Shown: positions 19,017-31,391 of the stretch, piece after piece
Position numbering within the stretch: the first letter of the stretch is position 1
How the letters are laid out: each line of letters starts with the position of its first letter
Origin: Marinicauda salina
GTDB lineage: Bacteria; Pseudomonadota; Alphaproteobacteria; Caulobacterales; Maricaulaceae
Assembly: GCF_003122085.1 (NCBI RefSeq)
Contig: NZ_QEXV01000004.1
Coordinates: 1 to 64,000 of the forward strand
DNA length: 64,000 bases
Reading direction: 5' to 3'
Made by a program: the position numbers and the translations under genes
The notes under the pieces: generated by a model
Seen by the model: the letters and a program-made list of their open reading frames with translations, nothing else
Databases searched by the model: none
Told to the model about the DNA's origin: nothing

Positions 19017-19723
19017 GCCGGCTCCGCGGCGTTGATCGCGCCGAGATCCTCGGCGCGGTCGAAATGGCGCGCCAGCGCGGCGTCGTGGCTGACGAAGAGC
19101 AGCGCGGCCCCGGCGGCCTCGCACTCCTCGATCAGGAGCGTGATGAAGGCGTCGCGCGTATCCGCGTCGAGCGCCGAGGTCGGCTCGTCGGCGAGCACCA
19201 GCCCCGGCCGGCCGATCAGCGCGCGGGCGGCGGCGACGCGCTGCTGCTGGCCGACGCTCAGCTTCGACGGCGATGTCCGCCAGTAGGCGGCCGGATCGAG
19301 GCCGAGCCGCTCCATCAGCCGGCGCGCCTCGTTCGTCAGCCCGCCGGCGGCCTCGGCGGCGGCGCGGCGTTCGCTGGAGAAGCGGCACGGAGAGACGATG
19401 TTCTCGCCGGCGCTGAGATAGGGCAGCAGGTTGAACATCTGGAAGATGACGCCGATGCGCGCCGCGCGCAGGGCGTCGCGCTGCGCGCCGGGCAGGGCGG
19501 ACATGGCTTCGCCGAGCACGGTGACCGTCCCGCTGTCGGGGGTGAGAATGCCCGCGATCAGGCCGAGCAGGGTCGACTTGCCCGAACCGCTGCGGCCTCT
19601 CAGGAAGACGGTCTCGCCCGCGGCGACCTCGAACGAGTCGATCGCCAGCACGTCCGGATCGCGCCGGTCATAGGAGAACCGCACGTCGTCGAGCGCGATC
19701 GCGGGCGGCGCGGGATCGGTCAT
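19013..19723 (-). CDS. ABC transporter ATP-binding protein (MacB/LolD type)
   Basis: The 236-residue ATPase has Walker A GRSGSGKST, a Q-loop in GVIFQMFNLLPYLS, the signature LSVGQQQRVAAARAL, Walker B LVLADEPTSALD and an H-loop FVSHD. It belongs to the group that pairs with FtsX-like permeases (LolD, MacB). The permease gene overlaps its 3' end by four bases. It follows trxB by 19 bases on the same strand, so the three genes may form one transcript. Confidence 0.92.
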   Translation of the reverse strand: MTDPAPPAIALDDVRFSYDRRDPDVLAIDSFEVAAGETVFLRGRSGSGKSTLLGLIAGILTPDSGTVTVLGEAMSALPGAQRDALRAARIGVIFQMFNLLPYLSAGENIVSPCRFSSERRAAAEAAGGLTNEARRLMERLGLDPAAYWRTSPSKLSVGQQQRVAAARALIGRPGLVLADEPTSALDADTRDAFITLLIEECEAAGAALLFVSHDAALARHFDRAEDLGAINAAEPA

Positions 19724-19742
19724 GGGTGAGGCGATCGCCGGG

Positions 19743-20720
19743 TCAGGCCGCGTCGGATTCTTTCGAATCCCCGGCTTCCTTGGCCGCCAGCCAGCGCTCG
19801 GCCTCGAGCGCGGCCATGCAGCCCATGCCCGCCGCGGTCACCGCCTGGCGGTACTTGTCGTCGGTGACGTCGCCGGCGGCGAACACGCCCGGGATCGAGG
19901 TCTCGGTGGAGTCCGGCTTGGTCACGAGATAGCCGCCGTCCTTCGTCTCCATCTGGTCGACGAAGAGGTCGGTGGCGGGCTTGTGGCCGATGGCGATGAA
20001 GACGCCGTCGGCGTCGTGCTCGGAGACCTCGCCGGTCTTGACGTTCTTGAGCTTCACACCGGTCACCGACGGCATCGGCTTCTCCTCGCCGGTGACCTCT
20101 TCGAGGACGGTGTCCCACATCACCTCGACCTTGGGATGGTTGAACAGCCGGTCCTGCATGATTTTCTCGGCGCGCAGCTCGTCGCGGCGATGCACCAGCA
20201 CGACCTTCTCGGCGAAATTCGTCAGGAACAGCGCCTCCTCGACGGCGGTGTTGCCGCCGCCGACGACGAAGACCTTCTTGCCCTTGTAGAAGAAGCCGTC
20301 GCAGGTCGCGCACGCCGACACGCCGAAGCCCTGGAATTTCTGCTCGCTCTCCAGCCCCAGCCACTTGGCGCTGGCGCCGGTGGCGATGACCAGGCTGTCG
20401 GCGGTGTAGGTCGTCCCGCTGTCGCCCTTGAGTTCGAACGGGCGCCTGGAGAGATCGGCCTCGACGATGACGTCGTTGACCATCTCGGTCCCGACGTTTT
20501 CGGCCTGGGCCTTCATCTGCTCCATCAGCCAGGGGCCCTGGATGACGTCGGCGAAGCCGGGATAGTTCTCCACGTCGGTGGTGATCGTCATCTGCCCGCC
20601 GGGCTGCAGGCCCGAGATCAGCAGCGGCTTGACCATCGCGCGCGCCGCATAGATCGCGGCGGTGTAGCCGGCCGCGCCGGAGCCGATGATGATGAGTTTC
20701 GAATGGCGTGCGTCGGTCAT
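19743..20720 (-). CDS. trxB: Thioredoxin-disulfide reductase
   Basis: This 325-residue flavoprotein transfers electrons from NADPH to thioredoxin. It has an N-terminal FAD-binding GSGAAGYTAAIYAARA, the redox-active CATC in VSACATCDGFFYKGK, an NADPH-binding VVGGGNTAVEEAL with an HRRDELRAEK specificity patch, and the FAD-binding GVFAAGDVTD near the C-terminus. Length matches the family. It is the first gene of a minus-strand group with the ABC exporter, and the ELM1 gene lies upstream on the same strand. Confidence 0.96.
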   Translation of the reverse strand: MTDARHSKLIIIGSGAAGYTAAIYAARAMVKPLLISGLQPGGQMTITTDVENYPGFADVIQGPWLMEQMKAQAENVGTEMVNDVIVEADLSRRPFELKGDSGTTYTADSLVIATGASAKWLGLESEQKFQGFGVSACATCDGFFYKGKKVFVVGGGNTAVEEALFLTNFAEKVVLVHRRDELRAEKIMQDRLFNHPKVEVMWDTVLEEVTGEEKPMPSVTGVKLKNVKTGEVSEHDADGVFIAIGHKPATDLFVDQMETKDGGYLVTKPDSTETSIPGVFAAGDVTDDKYRQAVTAAGMGCMAALEAERWLAAKEAGDSKESDAA

Positions 20721-20812
20721 GGCCGGCGTCCTTTCCCGTGTCCGTCTCGCCTGCGGCGCGCGGCGAATCCCCTCGCGGCCGGGCCTCGATTTCAGCGTAA
20801 CACCTCGGCGTC

Positions 20813-21733
20813 TCAGTCGAGAATTTCAAGCACCCGGCGCGCCGCGTTCCCGGTCTCGTGAAGCGGGTCGTAGTCCCAGGCGTCGAGCCGGCCGAGGAAG
20901 GGCCTTGCCGCGCCGGCGGCCTCGAGCTCCTCGTAGAGCGTCTTGAACTTGCCCGCCCGGCCCGCCAGCGGCAGGCGGTAGACCGGCGTTCCCGTCGCGG
21001 CGGCCTCGGTGAGCATGTTGGTGGAGTCCTCGGTGACCAGAATCCAGTCGGCGGCCTCGAGGAAGGCGAAATACGGGTTCGGCCCCTCGCCGTCGTGCAG
21101 CCAGACGCGCTCGTCCCCGGCGAAGCGTTCGCGCACGCGGGCGGTGAAGTCCGGCGGCGTGCGCCGCGAGGTCGTGACCATCAGGCTGACATCGGCTTCG
21201 CGCAGGTCCTCCAGCCGCTCCATCAGGTAGTCGCCGACCTCGCGGGTGAAGCGATGGCGCTTGGAGTCGCCGCCGATCAGCACCGCGGCGCGCGGCTCGG
21301 GCAGGGCGGCGGTCCTGTCGCGAAACGCGCCCGCGCCCTCGCGCAGGCGTTCGGGCGTGATGCGGTTGGGCGAGCCGATGATGGAGACGACATTGTCGCC
21401 CTTCAGCCGATCATGGCGCGGCGCCACGATCAGGTCGAAGCGCTCGTGCGCGCTTCGCGGGTCCTGGACATAGATGAAGGCCGCGCGCGGATAGGCCTTG
21501 CGATGGGCGGCGCTGGCGCGCACCGCCGCCCGGCCGCAGCCGATCCACACGTCCGGCGCGATCCCGGCGGCCTCGGGCAGCGGCCCGGTGCGCGGGACGT
21601 GGACGGGCATGATCCTGAGCGGGGTCAGCCGGCCCAGCGCCTCGGCGAGACCCAGCGCCTGGTTCTCGATGCCGCGCCGTCCGTCGGAGACGACGAAGCA
21701 GACGCGTTCATCGGAGGCGGCGGGCGAGGTCAT
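20813..21733 (-). CDS. Mitochondrial fission ELM1 family protein
   Basis: This 306-residue protein matches the ELM1/DUF1022 family. Features are the N-terminal VCFVVSDGRRGIENQALGLAEAL (written here as VSDGRRGIENQALGLAEAL), VWIGCGRAA, AFIYVQDPR, FDLIVAPRHD, and a C-terminal ADWILVTEDSTNMLTEAAAT resembling the UDP-sugar-binding region of GT-B glycosyltransferases. Bacterial members are widespread in alphaproteobacteria and have no established reaction. ATG 21733 was chosen because family homology starts soon after; a frame extends to 21778. It probably acts on a cell-envelope sugar, but this is inference. Confidence 0.85.
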   Translation of the reverse strand: MTSPAASDERVCFVVSDGRRGIENQALGLAEALGRLTPLRIMPVHVPRTGPLPEAAGIAPDVWIGCGRAAVRASAAHRKAYPRAAFIYVQDPRSAHERFDLIVAPRHDRLKGDNVVSIIGSPNRITPERLREGAGAFRDRTAALPEPRAAVLIGGDSKRHRFTREVGDYLMERLEDLREADVSLMVTTSRRTPPDFTARVRERFAGDERVWLHDGEGPNPYFAFLEAADWILVTEDSTNMLTEAAATGTPVYRLPLAGRAGKFKTLYEELEAAGAARPFLGRLDAWDYDPLHETGNAARRVLEILD

Positions 21734-21840
21734 GCGTCCGGGATACAGGCCGCGGCCCCGCCCCGCAATCGTCCGCAATAGGGCGCGTCGGACGCGGTTG
21801 ATAGCGTGGCCTCGACAACCAGCCTCGGAGGAGACGATTC

Positions 21841-22038
21841 ATGGCTCAGGCGCACCGCAACCGGCTTCTGCCCTGGTGGATCGGCGGGATCATCGTGCTC
21901 ATCGCCGACGCCTTCGTGGCCTGGCAGCTCTTCTTCTGCGGCTGTCCGGGCCTGCCGCTCGCCAAGGCGCTGGTCGTGATCGTCGTGCCGGCCGTCTACT
22001 TGGTGCTGATGTACCTGACGCTGACGAGCCAGGAATAG
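21841..22038 (+). CDS. Small two-helix inner-membrane protein
   Basis: The 65-residue protein has two hydrophobic segments (about residues 11-29 and 39-58) separated by a short CGCPGLPLAK loop. A GGAGGAGA ribosome site lies about seven bases upstream of ATG 21841. No family was recognised. It is divergent from the ELM1 gene and convergent with greA, ending seven bases before the greA stop codon. Confidence 0.6.
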   Translation: MAQAHRNRLLPWWIGGIIVLIADAFVAWQLFFCGCPGLPLAKALVVIVVPAVYLVLMYLTLTSQE

Positions 22039-22045
22039 GCGCCGC

Positions 22046-22519
22046 CTACTTCCACTCGACCTTCAGGATCTCGTAGGACTTCACGCCGCCGGGCGCGTTG
22101 ACCTCGACGACGTCGCCGACCTCCTTGTTGATGAGCGCGCGCGAGATCGGGGAGCTGAGCGAGATCTTGCCGCCCTTCACGTCGGCCTCGTCCTCGCCGA
22201 CGATCTTGTAGGCGTGCTCCTCCTCGGTGTCCTCGTCGATGACCGTCACCGTGGCGCCGAACTTCACCGTGTCGCCCGAGAGTTTCGTGACGTCGATGAC
22301 CTGGGCGCGGGCGAGCTTGTCCTCGAGATCGGCGACCCGGCCCTCGATCCAGCCCTGGCGGTCCTTGGCGGCGTGATACTCCGCGTTCTCGGACAGGTCG
22401 CCGTGCTCGCGCGCCTCCGAGATCGCCTGGATCACGGCGGGCCGCTCCACGGTCTTCAAATGCTTCAGCTCCTCGTCGAGCGCCTTGTGGCCCTCGGCGG
22501 TCATCGGGATTTTCTGCAT
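22046..22519 (-). CDS. greA: Transcription elongation factor GreA
   Basis: The 157-residue protein rescues backtracked RNA polymerase by stimulating transcript cleavage. The N-terminal coiled coil carries the acidic tip residues in [20 protein letters not shown], the GreA hallmark. The C-terminal FKBP-like domain includes the [17 protein letters not shown] block. Length is typical. It lies 57 bases downstream of carB on the same strand, a neighbourhood common in alphaproteobacteria. Confidence 0.97.
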   Translation of the reverse strand: MQKIPMTAEGHKALDEELKHLKTVERPAVIQAISEAREHGDLSENAEYHAAKDRQGWIEGRVADLEDKLARAQVIDVTKLSGDTVKFGATVTVIDEDTEEEHAYKIVGEDEADVKGGKISLSSPISRALINKEVGDVVEVNAPGGVKSYEILKVEWK

Positions 22520-22575
22520 GGATGTCAGTTCTCGCGTCGGACGAGCGTGAGATTAGGCCTGCGGAGATCGCGCCT

Positions 22576-25827
<3,252 letters not shown>

Positions 25828-25964
25828 GGGCTCACCACCGTGACGTTGTCGCGCGCGCAGGCCCGGCCGTCCCTCCGCAGGACGCGGACGGCGGGGCGCG
25901 GCTCGATTGAATGCTGAGCCGGGGTGTTAGCGCGGATTCGCGGGCTTGGCGAGGGGGGAGGTGA

Positions 25965-26606
25965 TCAGAGTCTCTCCAGTTCCCGCCGGAGGTTTTCGCG
26001 CGCCTGATCGCCGAGCCTGTTCTCGTAGGTATCCGTCAGGAAAATCCGTTCGCGGGCGAGGGCGCGCTCGATGAAGCCCTTCCGGGCCGGTCGGAAAAGC
26101 CAGGGCGGCGCCCACCAGTACTCGAGCCGCACCTGGCGCACGTATCTGTCGTAGCGCTCCGGCGGCGCCCCGAGGATGGAGAAATCCATGTCCAGAAAGA
26201 GATCGTCGTCTGCATCCGCGCCGCCGCCCGCATGATCGGCGGTCGCCCGGATCAGGGCGTTGACGCGATCTGCGAAGCCGTCGGAGGCTCCCATGCTCCG
26301 CAACGCGCTTGCGGCCCATCGCGCGCTGCGCGCCTCGTTGTCCTTGCGCCAGGTCACGTAGACCGCGTCATGAAACCAGGCGGCGAAGCGCAAGCGGGCG
26401 ATGTCCGAGATCAGGTTCGCATTCCGGTCGATCTCGCCGAGCAGATAAGCGATGTGGCCGCGATCGTGATAGCGCCGTCCCAAACCGCCATAGGCGCCGA
26501 TCACGGCGCGGCCGATGCGTTCGCGGGGATCGGTCAATCCGGCGTCGGCGACATGATCGCGCCACTGCGCCTGCAGCGCAGCCGGGCTTGAGCGCGACCC
26601 GCTCAC
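25965..26606 (-). CDS. Predicted metal-dependent HD-domain phosphohydrolase
   Basis: The 213-residue protein matches the COG4339-type HD superfamily. Metal-binding residues are visible in RYHDRGHIAYLL, AAWFHDAVYVTWRKDNEA and LIRATADHA, and a further conserved acidic stretch is LFLDMDFSILGAPPERYDRY. The GTG start at 26606 overlaps the stop codon of the upstream gene by four bases (GTGA), so translation is probably coupled. The substrate of this group is not established. Confidence 0.82.
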   Translation of the reverse strand: MSGSRSSPAALQAQWRDHVADAGLTDPRERIGRAVIGAYGGLGRRYHDRGHIAYLLGEIDRNANLISDIARLRFAAWFHDAVYVTWRKDNEARSARWAASALRSMGASDGFADRVNALIRATADHAGGGADADDDLFLDMDFSILGAPPERYDRYVRQVRLEYWWAPPWLFRPARKGFIERALARERIFLTDTYENRLGDQARENLRRELERL

Positions 26607-26983
26607 GCGCCGCCTCCGCTTCGCTCGAACGCCTTCTTCAGCCAGGCCTGGCCGAAATCCTTGGCGTGGCGGATCTCCGGGTAGCGCGCGACGAGCCGCT
26701 CGCTCAGATCGAGGAAGGCCGTTTCGCTCGGAAACGAGATCCAGGTGCCCGCCACCGGCGTCGTCGCCACCACCACGCGTTCGCCGCCGATCTCGGCGAA
26801 GGCCAGCGCGACCTCCATGACGATCTCGCGCGGCGCCCGGGGCTTTTGGCCGAAGGTGTCCGCCAGCCAGTCGGCGAACCCGTCGAGATCGACCGAAGCC
26901 TCCGCCCGGCCGCGCAGCGCCTCGCGCAGATACTGCCAGGCGGCGGCGTAGAGCAGGTCGCGGATCGAGGGCGTGCGATTCAT
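26603..26983 (-). CDS. Hypothetical protein coupled to the HD hydrolase
   Basis: This 126-residue soluble protein has no motif I recognise. It is predicted alpha/beta, with EIVMEVALAFAEIGGERVVV and AFLDLSERLVARYPEIRHA as recognisable secondary-structure blocks, and no signal peptide or membrane segment. Its stop codon overlaps the GTG of the HD-domain gene, which suggests a functional link. It lies 17 bases... more precisely 29 bases upstream of no gene start but downstream of the peptide-binding lipoprotein's 3' end, with the same orientation... the preceding gene on this strand is carB-distal, so a shared transcript with the lipoprotein gene is not implied. Confidence 0.5.
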   Translation of the reverse strand: MNRTPSIRDLLYAAAWQYLREALRGRAEASVDLDGFADWLADTFGQKPRAPREIVMEVALAFAEIGGERVVVATTPVAGTWISFPSETAFLDLSERLVARYPEIRHAKDFGQAWLKKAFERSGGGA

Positions 26984-27011
26984 GGGCTCAGTGTGCCGCG
27001 GCGGAGCGGCC

Positions 27012-28565
27012 TCACGCCAGCGCCAGGTCGCGCCACAGCATCGGCTGGACGCCCGGCTCGAGGCCGGCGACCCGGTCGGAGACCATCCAGAAGGCGCGCT
27101 CGTGGATGAGCGGGATATAGGCCTGCTCGGCGAGCAGGATGGCCTCGGCCTCGCGGTAGAGTTCGGCGCGCGCCGCGCCGTCGATCTCGGCGCGGGCGGC
27201 GTCCATCAGGCCGCCGAAGCGTTCGAATTCCGGTCCCGCCCAGCCGCCGTCATGGGCGAAGCCGTCGGGGGCGAAGGGCTGCATCATGAAGTTGGGGTCG
27301 GATTTCAGCCCGCGGTCGAAGCGCGACAGCGCGAGGTCGAAATCCCCGCCGTCGACGGCCTGGTAGAGATCGACCGGGTAGGTCGCGAGAATGTCGGCGG
27401 CGACGCCGGCCCGCTGCAGGTCGTCGACGATCGCGACCGCCAGCCGGGAGCGTTCGCCCGAGGTCGCGCGCAACGTGACCTCCAGCGGGTTGTCGGCCCC
27501 GAAACCGGCCTGTTCCAGCAGGGCGCGGGCCGCATCGGGATCGGCGGGCGGGGCGGGCGCCTCGGCGGGGATCACCGTCGCGGCCGGATCGCAGGCGCCG
27601 TTGAAGAACTCGGCGTTGAGGAAGGCCCGGTCGATCGCCAGCGACAGCGCGCGGCGCACGCGCGGATCGTCGAGCCCCGGCCGGCGGTGATTGATCTTGA
27701 GATAGGTCAGGATCGGCGCGCGGAAGGCCATCAGCTGCTCGCCGATGCGCTCGCGCAGGAAGCCGATCTGGTCGGGCGGCGGCCGGTCGGCGAGGTCGAG
27801 ATCGCCGGCGCGGAACATGCGCGCCCGCGTCGCGGCGTCCTCGACCACCTCGACGCGAATGCGCTCGATGGAGACGCTGGCGCCGGCGTGAAAGCGCGGG
27901 TTGCGGACGAGATCGTAGGACAGCGGCCCGGTCGCGGCGAGCGCGTAGGGCCCGGCCGAGACCCAGTTCTCCGCGCGGGTCCAGCGTTCCGGGTTGGCCT
28001 CAACGACATGACGCGGCAGGGGATAGAATTCGCGCATCAGCACCGGGAACAGGCCGACCGGCTGGTCGAGGCGGAACACCACGGTGCGCGCGTCCGGCGC
28101 CTCGACGCCGATGGACTCGGGGGCGGCGTCGCCGGCCAGCGCGGCGCGGGCGTTCTCGACGGCGAAGAAGTCGCCGAGATCGGCGAAGCCCGTCGTCGGA
28201 TCGACGGCGCGCCGGGCGGTCCACACCACGTCCTCGGCGGTGAGCGGCGTTCCGTCGGACCAGTGAAGATCGCGCGCCAGCCGGAAGGTCCAGGTTCGGC
28301 CGTCCTCGGAGCGCCACGAGGTGGCCAGTCCCGGCGCCAGCCCGCCGCTCGGCGCGTACTCCGTGAGCGGGGCGTGGAGCTGCTTGTACATCAGCGCCGC
28401 GGAGGCGAACTGGCCCTTGAGGGGATCGAGGCTGTCGGGCTGGGAATCGAGCGCGACGCGCAACAGCCCGTCGGGGGCGGGCGCGGAGCGCGAACACGCC
28501 GCGAGCGCGCCGGCCGCGGTCAGGCCGAGCGCGCCGCGGCGGGTGAGGCCCGGTCGTCGTCTCAC
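27012..28565 (-). CDS. Family 5 solute-binding lipoprotein (peptide/oligopeptide type)
   Basis: The 517-residue product has a basic N-terminus, a lipoprotein signal with lipobox LAAC (cysteine near residue 24), and the family 5 extracellular solute-binding fold. Landmarks are SQPDSLDPLKGQFASA, LAPGLATSWRSEDGRTWTF, LHWSDGTPLTAEDVVW, ILTYLKINHRRPGLDDPRVR and ALSLAIDRAF. These resemble OppA/DppA-like periplasmic binding proteins. The GTG start at 28565 overlaps the MAPEG stop codon (ATGTGA), so the two are translationally coupled. No permease or ATPase genes are nearby, so the binding protein is an orphan within this window. Confidence 0.9.
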   Translation of the reverse strand: MRRRPGLTRRGALGLTAAGALAACSRSAPAPDGLLRVALDSQPDSLDPLKGQFASAALMYKQLHAPLTEYAPSGGLAPGLATSWRSEDGRTWTFRLARDLHWSDGTPLTAEDVVWTARRAVDPTTGFADLGDFFAVENARAALAGDAAPESIGVEAPDARTVVFRLDQPVGLFPVLMREFYPLPRHVVEANPERWTRAENWVSAGPYALAATGPLSYDLVRNPRFHAGASVSIERIRVEVVEDAATRARMFRAGDLDLADRPPPDQIGFLRERIGEQLMAFRAPILTYLKINHRRPGLDDPRVRRALSLAIDRAFLNAEFFNGACDPAATVIPAEAPAPPADPDAARALLEQAGFGADNPLEVTLRATSGERSRLAVAIVDDLQRAGVAADILATYPVDLYQAVDGGDFDLALSRFDRGLKSDPNFMMQPFAPDGFAHDGGWAGPEFERFGGLMDAARAEIDGAARAELYREAEAILLAEQAYIPLIHERAFWMVSDRVAGLEPGVQPMLWRDLALA

Positions 28566-28972
28566 ATCCAGCCGAGCAGGCGGAAGGCCAGCGCGAGCTG
28601 GCAGACCCAGCCGGCCAGGAAGGCCAGCGTGCGCACCACCGGCAGGCCGAGGACGTGGAACAGGTAGTGGGCCAGCCGCGCGAAGAAGTAGACGGCGGCC
28701 GCGCCCGCCGTCAGTCCGTCCCCGACGCCCAGCGCATGGACGGTGATCGCCAGCGGGGCGAACACCACCAGGTTCTCCACGGCGTTGTAGTGGGCGCGCT
28801 TGGCGCGCTGGGCCCATTTCGCCTCATGGGGATGCAGGCCCTCGGCGTCCATCAGCGCGCCGACGGGCCCCATCTGGGCCATGAGCTGCAGGATGTAGGG
28901 GACCCACAGAAGCGCGGTGAGCAGGGTGACGAGAACGAGCCAGAAGAGTTCGGGCGAGTCCTGAACAGGCAT
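28562..28972 (-). CDS. MAPEG family membrane protein
   Basis: The 136-residue protein has four hydrophobic segments (about residues 9-32, 64-84, 88-106, 112-132) and the MAPEG hallmarks: a cytoplasmic loop with QRAKRAHYNAVENLVVFAPL and a C-terminal ARLAHYLFHVLGLPVVRTLAF. MAPEG proteins include glutathione transferases and eicosanoid enzymes; the bacterial members of this subgroup are uncharacterised. Its stop codon overlaps the start of the solute-binding lipoprotein by four bases. Confidence 0.9.
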   Translation of the reverse strand: MPVQDSPELFWLVLVTLLTALLWVPYILQLMAQMGPVGALMDAEGLHPHEAKWAQRAKRAHYNAVENLVVFAPLAITVHALGVGDGLTAGAAAVYFFARLAHYLFHVLGLPVVRTLAFLAGWVCQLALAFRLLGWM

Positions 28973-29035
28973 GATCGTACTCCTTCCCGACGGTCAGGAT
29001 CGCCGGATTCGCGCCCGGCGGGAAGGAGGATGCGA

Positions 29036-31309
29036 TCACCAGCGCGTCTTGAAGCCCGCCCAGACGAGCGCCTCGTCGTCGGCGCCGGCGATGTGGCCCG
29101 GGTCGCGGGTGAAGCGCGCAGCGAGCGAGGCGCTCACCCGGTCGCCGATGTCGAAGCGATAGGCGGTCTCGAGCGAGATCTCGCGGCCCGACGGCGACAG
29201 CGACGCCTCCCGGCGCTGGAACACGGTCCGTCCGCGCTCGTTGACGACGACGGGAACGTCCAGCGCCACCGCGCCGGTCTCCACGCGCAGCGGCTGGGCC
29301 AGCGTGAAGCCGAGCCGGCCCGGTCCCAGCGCGCGGTCGGCGCCCAGGCTCCAGGCGCTCGCGATCACGTCCTCGTCGAGGCTGACGCCGGCGGGGACGG
29401 CCAGCTCGGCGCGGACCTGCTCCAGACGCGCCGCGCCGGTCCAGCCCAGCGGCAGCGCGCCGGACCACAGCGCGGCCACGAAATCGCTCTCGGCGTCGTC
29501 GCGCCCGCCGAAGCGCGCGGCGAACGGACCGCCGAGCGCCCGGCCGGCCTCCTCGCTGCGGCCGAACTCGACCCCCAGCGTCTGCCCGCCGGCCGTCCAC
29601 GTCGCGGCCGCGGCGGAGAACGCGCCGGCCTCGCCGTCGGAGGCGCGCACGGCGAAGGCGAACCGCTCGCCGTCATAGCGGGCCGCGGCCCACTCGCGGC
29701 CGGCGGCGAGCCCGGCCGCGGCGCCGGCGAACATGGTCTCCGAGAGCACAGATGCGCCCGCCCCCGGCGCCGGAGGCGGCGCGGAGAAGCCGCGTCCGGC
29801 CTGGGCGGTGAAGTCGCCCGCGGAGAAGCGGAAAGCGAGATCGGCCTCCTCGCGATAGGTCTCCTCGGGCAGGTTCGCGAGCGCGTAATGGGGCGTCGGG
29901 GCGGCGCGCAGCGTGACCTCGGCGGGTCCGGCGCGGGTGATCGCGGTGCGCCTGAGCGCGGACTCCGCGGCGGTCTCCATCGCGGACAGCGCGCTCGCGC
30001 CGGCAATGTCGGGCGTGTCGGGGTCGATCTGGAACGGCCGGTCGTACCCGTCGCGCAGCACCGCGCCGTCGAGCAGGCCGGACGCCCAGATCCAGTCGCC
30101 GGCCGCGCCCGACGGCGCGGCGAGCACGCTTTCGACGAGCACTTCCTCGCCGGCGACGGACACGGTGGAGGTTCCCGTCGGCTGGAACGCCGCGGCGAGA
30201 TCGATCAGGCCCGAGCCGTAGGTCGCGTCGGGGCCGGTCGGGCCGAGATCGACCGCGGTGTCGATGAGGATCTGCAGCGCCTCGGCGCCGGTGAGATCGG
30301 GGAAAGCCTGGATCAGCAGCGCCAGCGCGCCGGCGACGTGGGGCGCGGCGATCGAGGTGCCCGAGATCAGCACGTATTCCTCGAGATCCGTCGTGTCGGG
30401 ATCGTCGCGATAGGTCGTCAGGATCCGCTCGCCCGGCGCGACGAGATAGAAGTCCTCCGCGCCCTGGGCGCGGTTGGAGAAGGTCGAGATCGTGTTCGAC
30501 GAATCCACCGATCCGACCGCCACGGCGTAACCGTCGGCGCCGAGATCGTTGACGAAGTTCGCCGGGAAGCCGGGGGAGGGGTCGCCCTGGGATTCGCCCT
30601 CGTCGGCGTTGCCCGCCGCGATGACCAGGAAGACGCCGGCGTCGGCGGCCCGGCGCATCGCCGCGAAGGTCAGCGAGGTGTCGTCATTGATCTCGCCGTC
30701 GCGGCCGAGCGAGAGATTGATCACCTGCGCGCCGTTCGCCACGGCGTAGTCGATCGCGTTGGCGGTCGCCGCATCGGAGAAGCTGCAGCCGTCGCCGCCG
30801 TCGGATTCGCAGCTGTCGACCCCATCGGTGCGGAGCGCCAGAAGGGTGCTTTCAAACGCGACGCCGTGCATCTGCACGTCGTCCTTCGCCGCGCCGATGA
30901 CGCCGGCCACGGCCGTGCCGTGGCCGTCCGAGTCGTCCGCGCCGCGGTTGGACACGATGTCCCGGCTCGCCGCGGCGATGCGCGAGTCGAATTCCGGATG
31001 GTCGAGATCGATGCCGGTGTCGACGACGGCGACGGTGACGCTCGCGCCGGTGCCGCCTTCGGCGTAGGCCGACGAGGCGTTGATCTGGGCCAGCCCCGTG
31101 TCGCCGCCGACGCCGAAATACTCCGCCGTCTCGAAGTCGGAGGGATCGCCCGACGGCGGCGGGGGAGGCGGAGGCGGCGGAGGTGGTGGAGGCGGCGGCG
31201 GGGGCGTCACGACGGCCCCGCCGCCGCCGCCGCTGCCGCCGCTGCAGCCCGCAGCGGCCAGCGCGGCGCCCGTGAACACCGCGGTGAGCAGCGCCCTTCG
31301 CAGCTTCAT
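29036..31309 (-). CDS. Subtilisin-like (S8) serine protease lipoprotein with C-terminal beta-rich domain
   Basis: The 757-residue protein has a lipoprotein signal (AAAGC, Cys22), a Gly-rich stretch, a run of 17 prolines (36-52), and an S8 protease domain with catalytic D97 (AVVDTGID), H130 (DGHGTAVAG) and S319 (GTSIAAPHVAG), plus oxyanion N234. From about residue 390 to the end it is alternating hydrophobic and rich in Gly, Ala and aromatic residues, ending VWAGFKTRW, which resembles an autotransporter-like beta-barrel. A lipidated subtilase with a barrel-like C-terminus suggests an outer-membrane or surface protease. The catalytic triad is complete. The barrel assignment is inference from pattern. 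Confidence 0.87.
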   Translation of the reverse strand: MKLRRALLTAVFTGAALAAAGCSGGSGGGGGAVVTPPPPPPPPPPPPPPPPPSGDPSDFETAEYFGVGGDTGLAQINASSAYAEGGTGASVTVAVVDTGIDLDHPEFDSRIAAASRDIVSNRGADDSDGHGTAVAGVIGAAKDDVQMHGVAFESTLLALRTDGVDSCESDGGDGCSFSDAATANAIDYAVANGAQVINLSLGRDGEINDDTSLTFAAMRRAADAGVFLVIAAGNADEGESQGDPSPGFPANFVNDLGADGYAVAVGSVDSSNTISTFSNRAQGAEDFYLVAPGERILTTYRDDPDTTDLEEYVLISGTSIAAPHVAGALALLIQAFPDLTGAEALQILIDTAVDLGPTGPDATYGSGLIDLAAAFQPTGTSTVSVAGEEVLVESVLAAPSGAAGDWIWASGLLDGAVLRDGYDRPFQIDPDTPDIAGASALSAMETAAESALRRTAITRAGPAEVTLRAAPTPHYALANLPEETYREEADLAFRFSAGDFTAQAGRGFSAPPPAPGAGASVLSETMFAGAAAGLAAGREWAAARYDGERFAFAVRASDGEAGAFSAAAATWTAGGQTLGVEFGRSEEAGRALGGPFAARFGGRDDAESDFVAALWSGALPLGWTGAARLEQVRAELAVPAGVSLDEDVIASAWSLGADRALGPGRLGFTLAQPLRVETGAVALDVPVVVNERGRTVFQRREASLSPSGREISLETAYRFDIGDRVSASLAARFTRDPGHIAGADDEALVWAGFKTRW

Positions 31310-31391
31310 CGTCGCTTACCCCTCGTCGCGCCCGAAAACCCCGGCATTGAAGGGTAGAGCAAACTTCGACGGGGTAAACAGGCCCGCGCGG

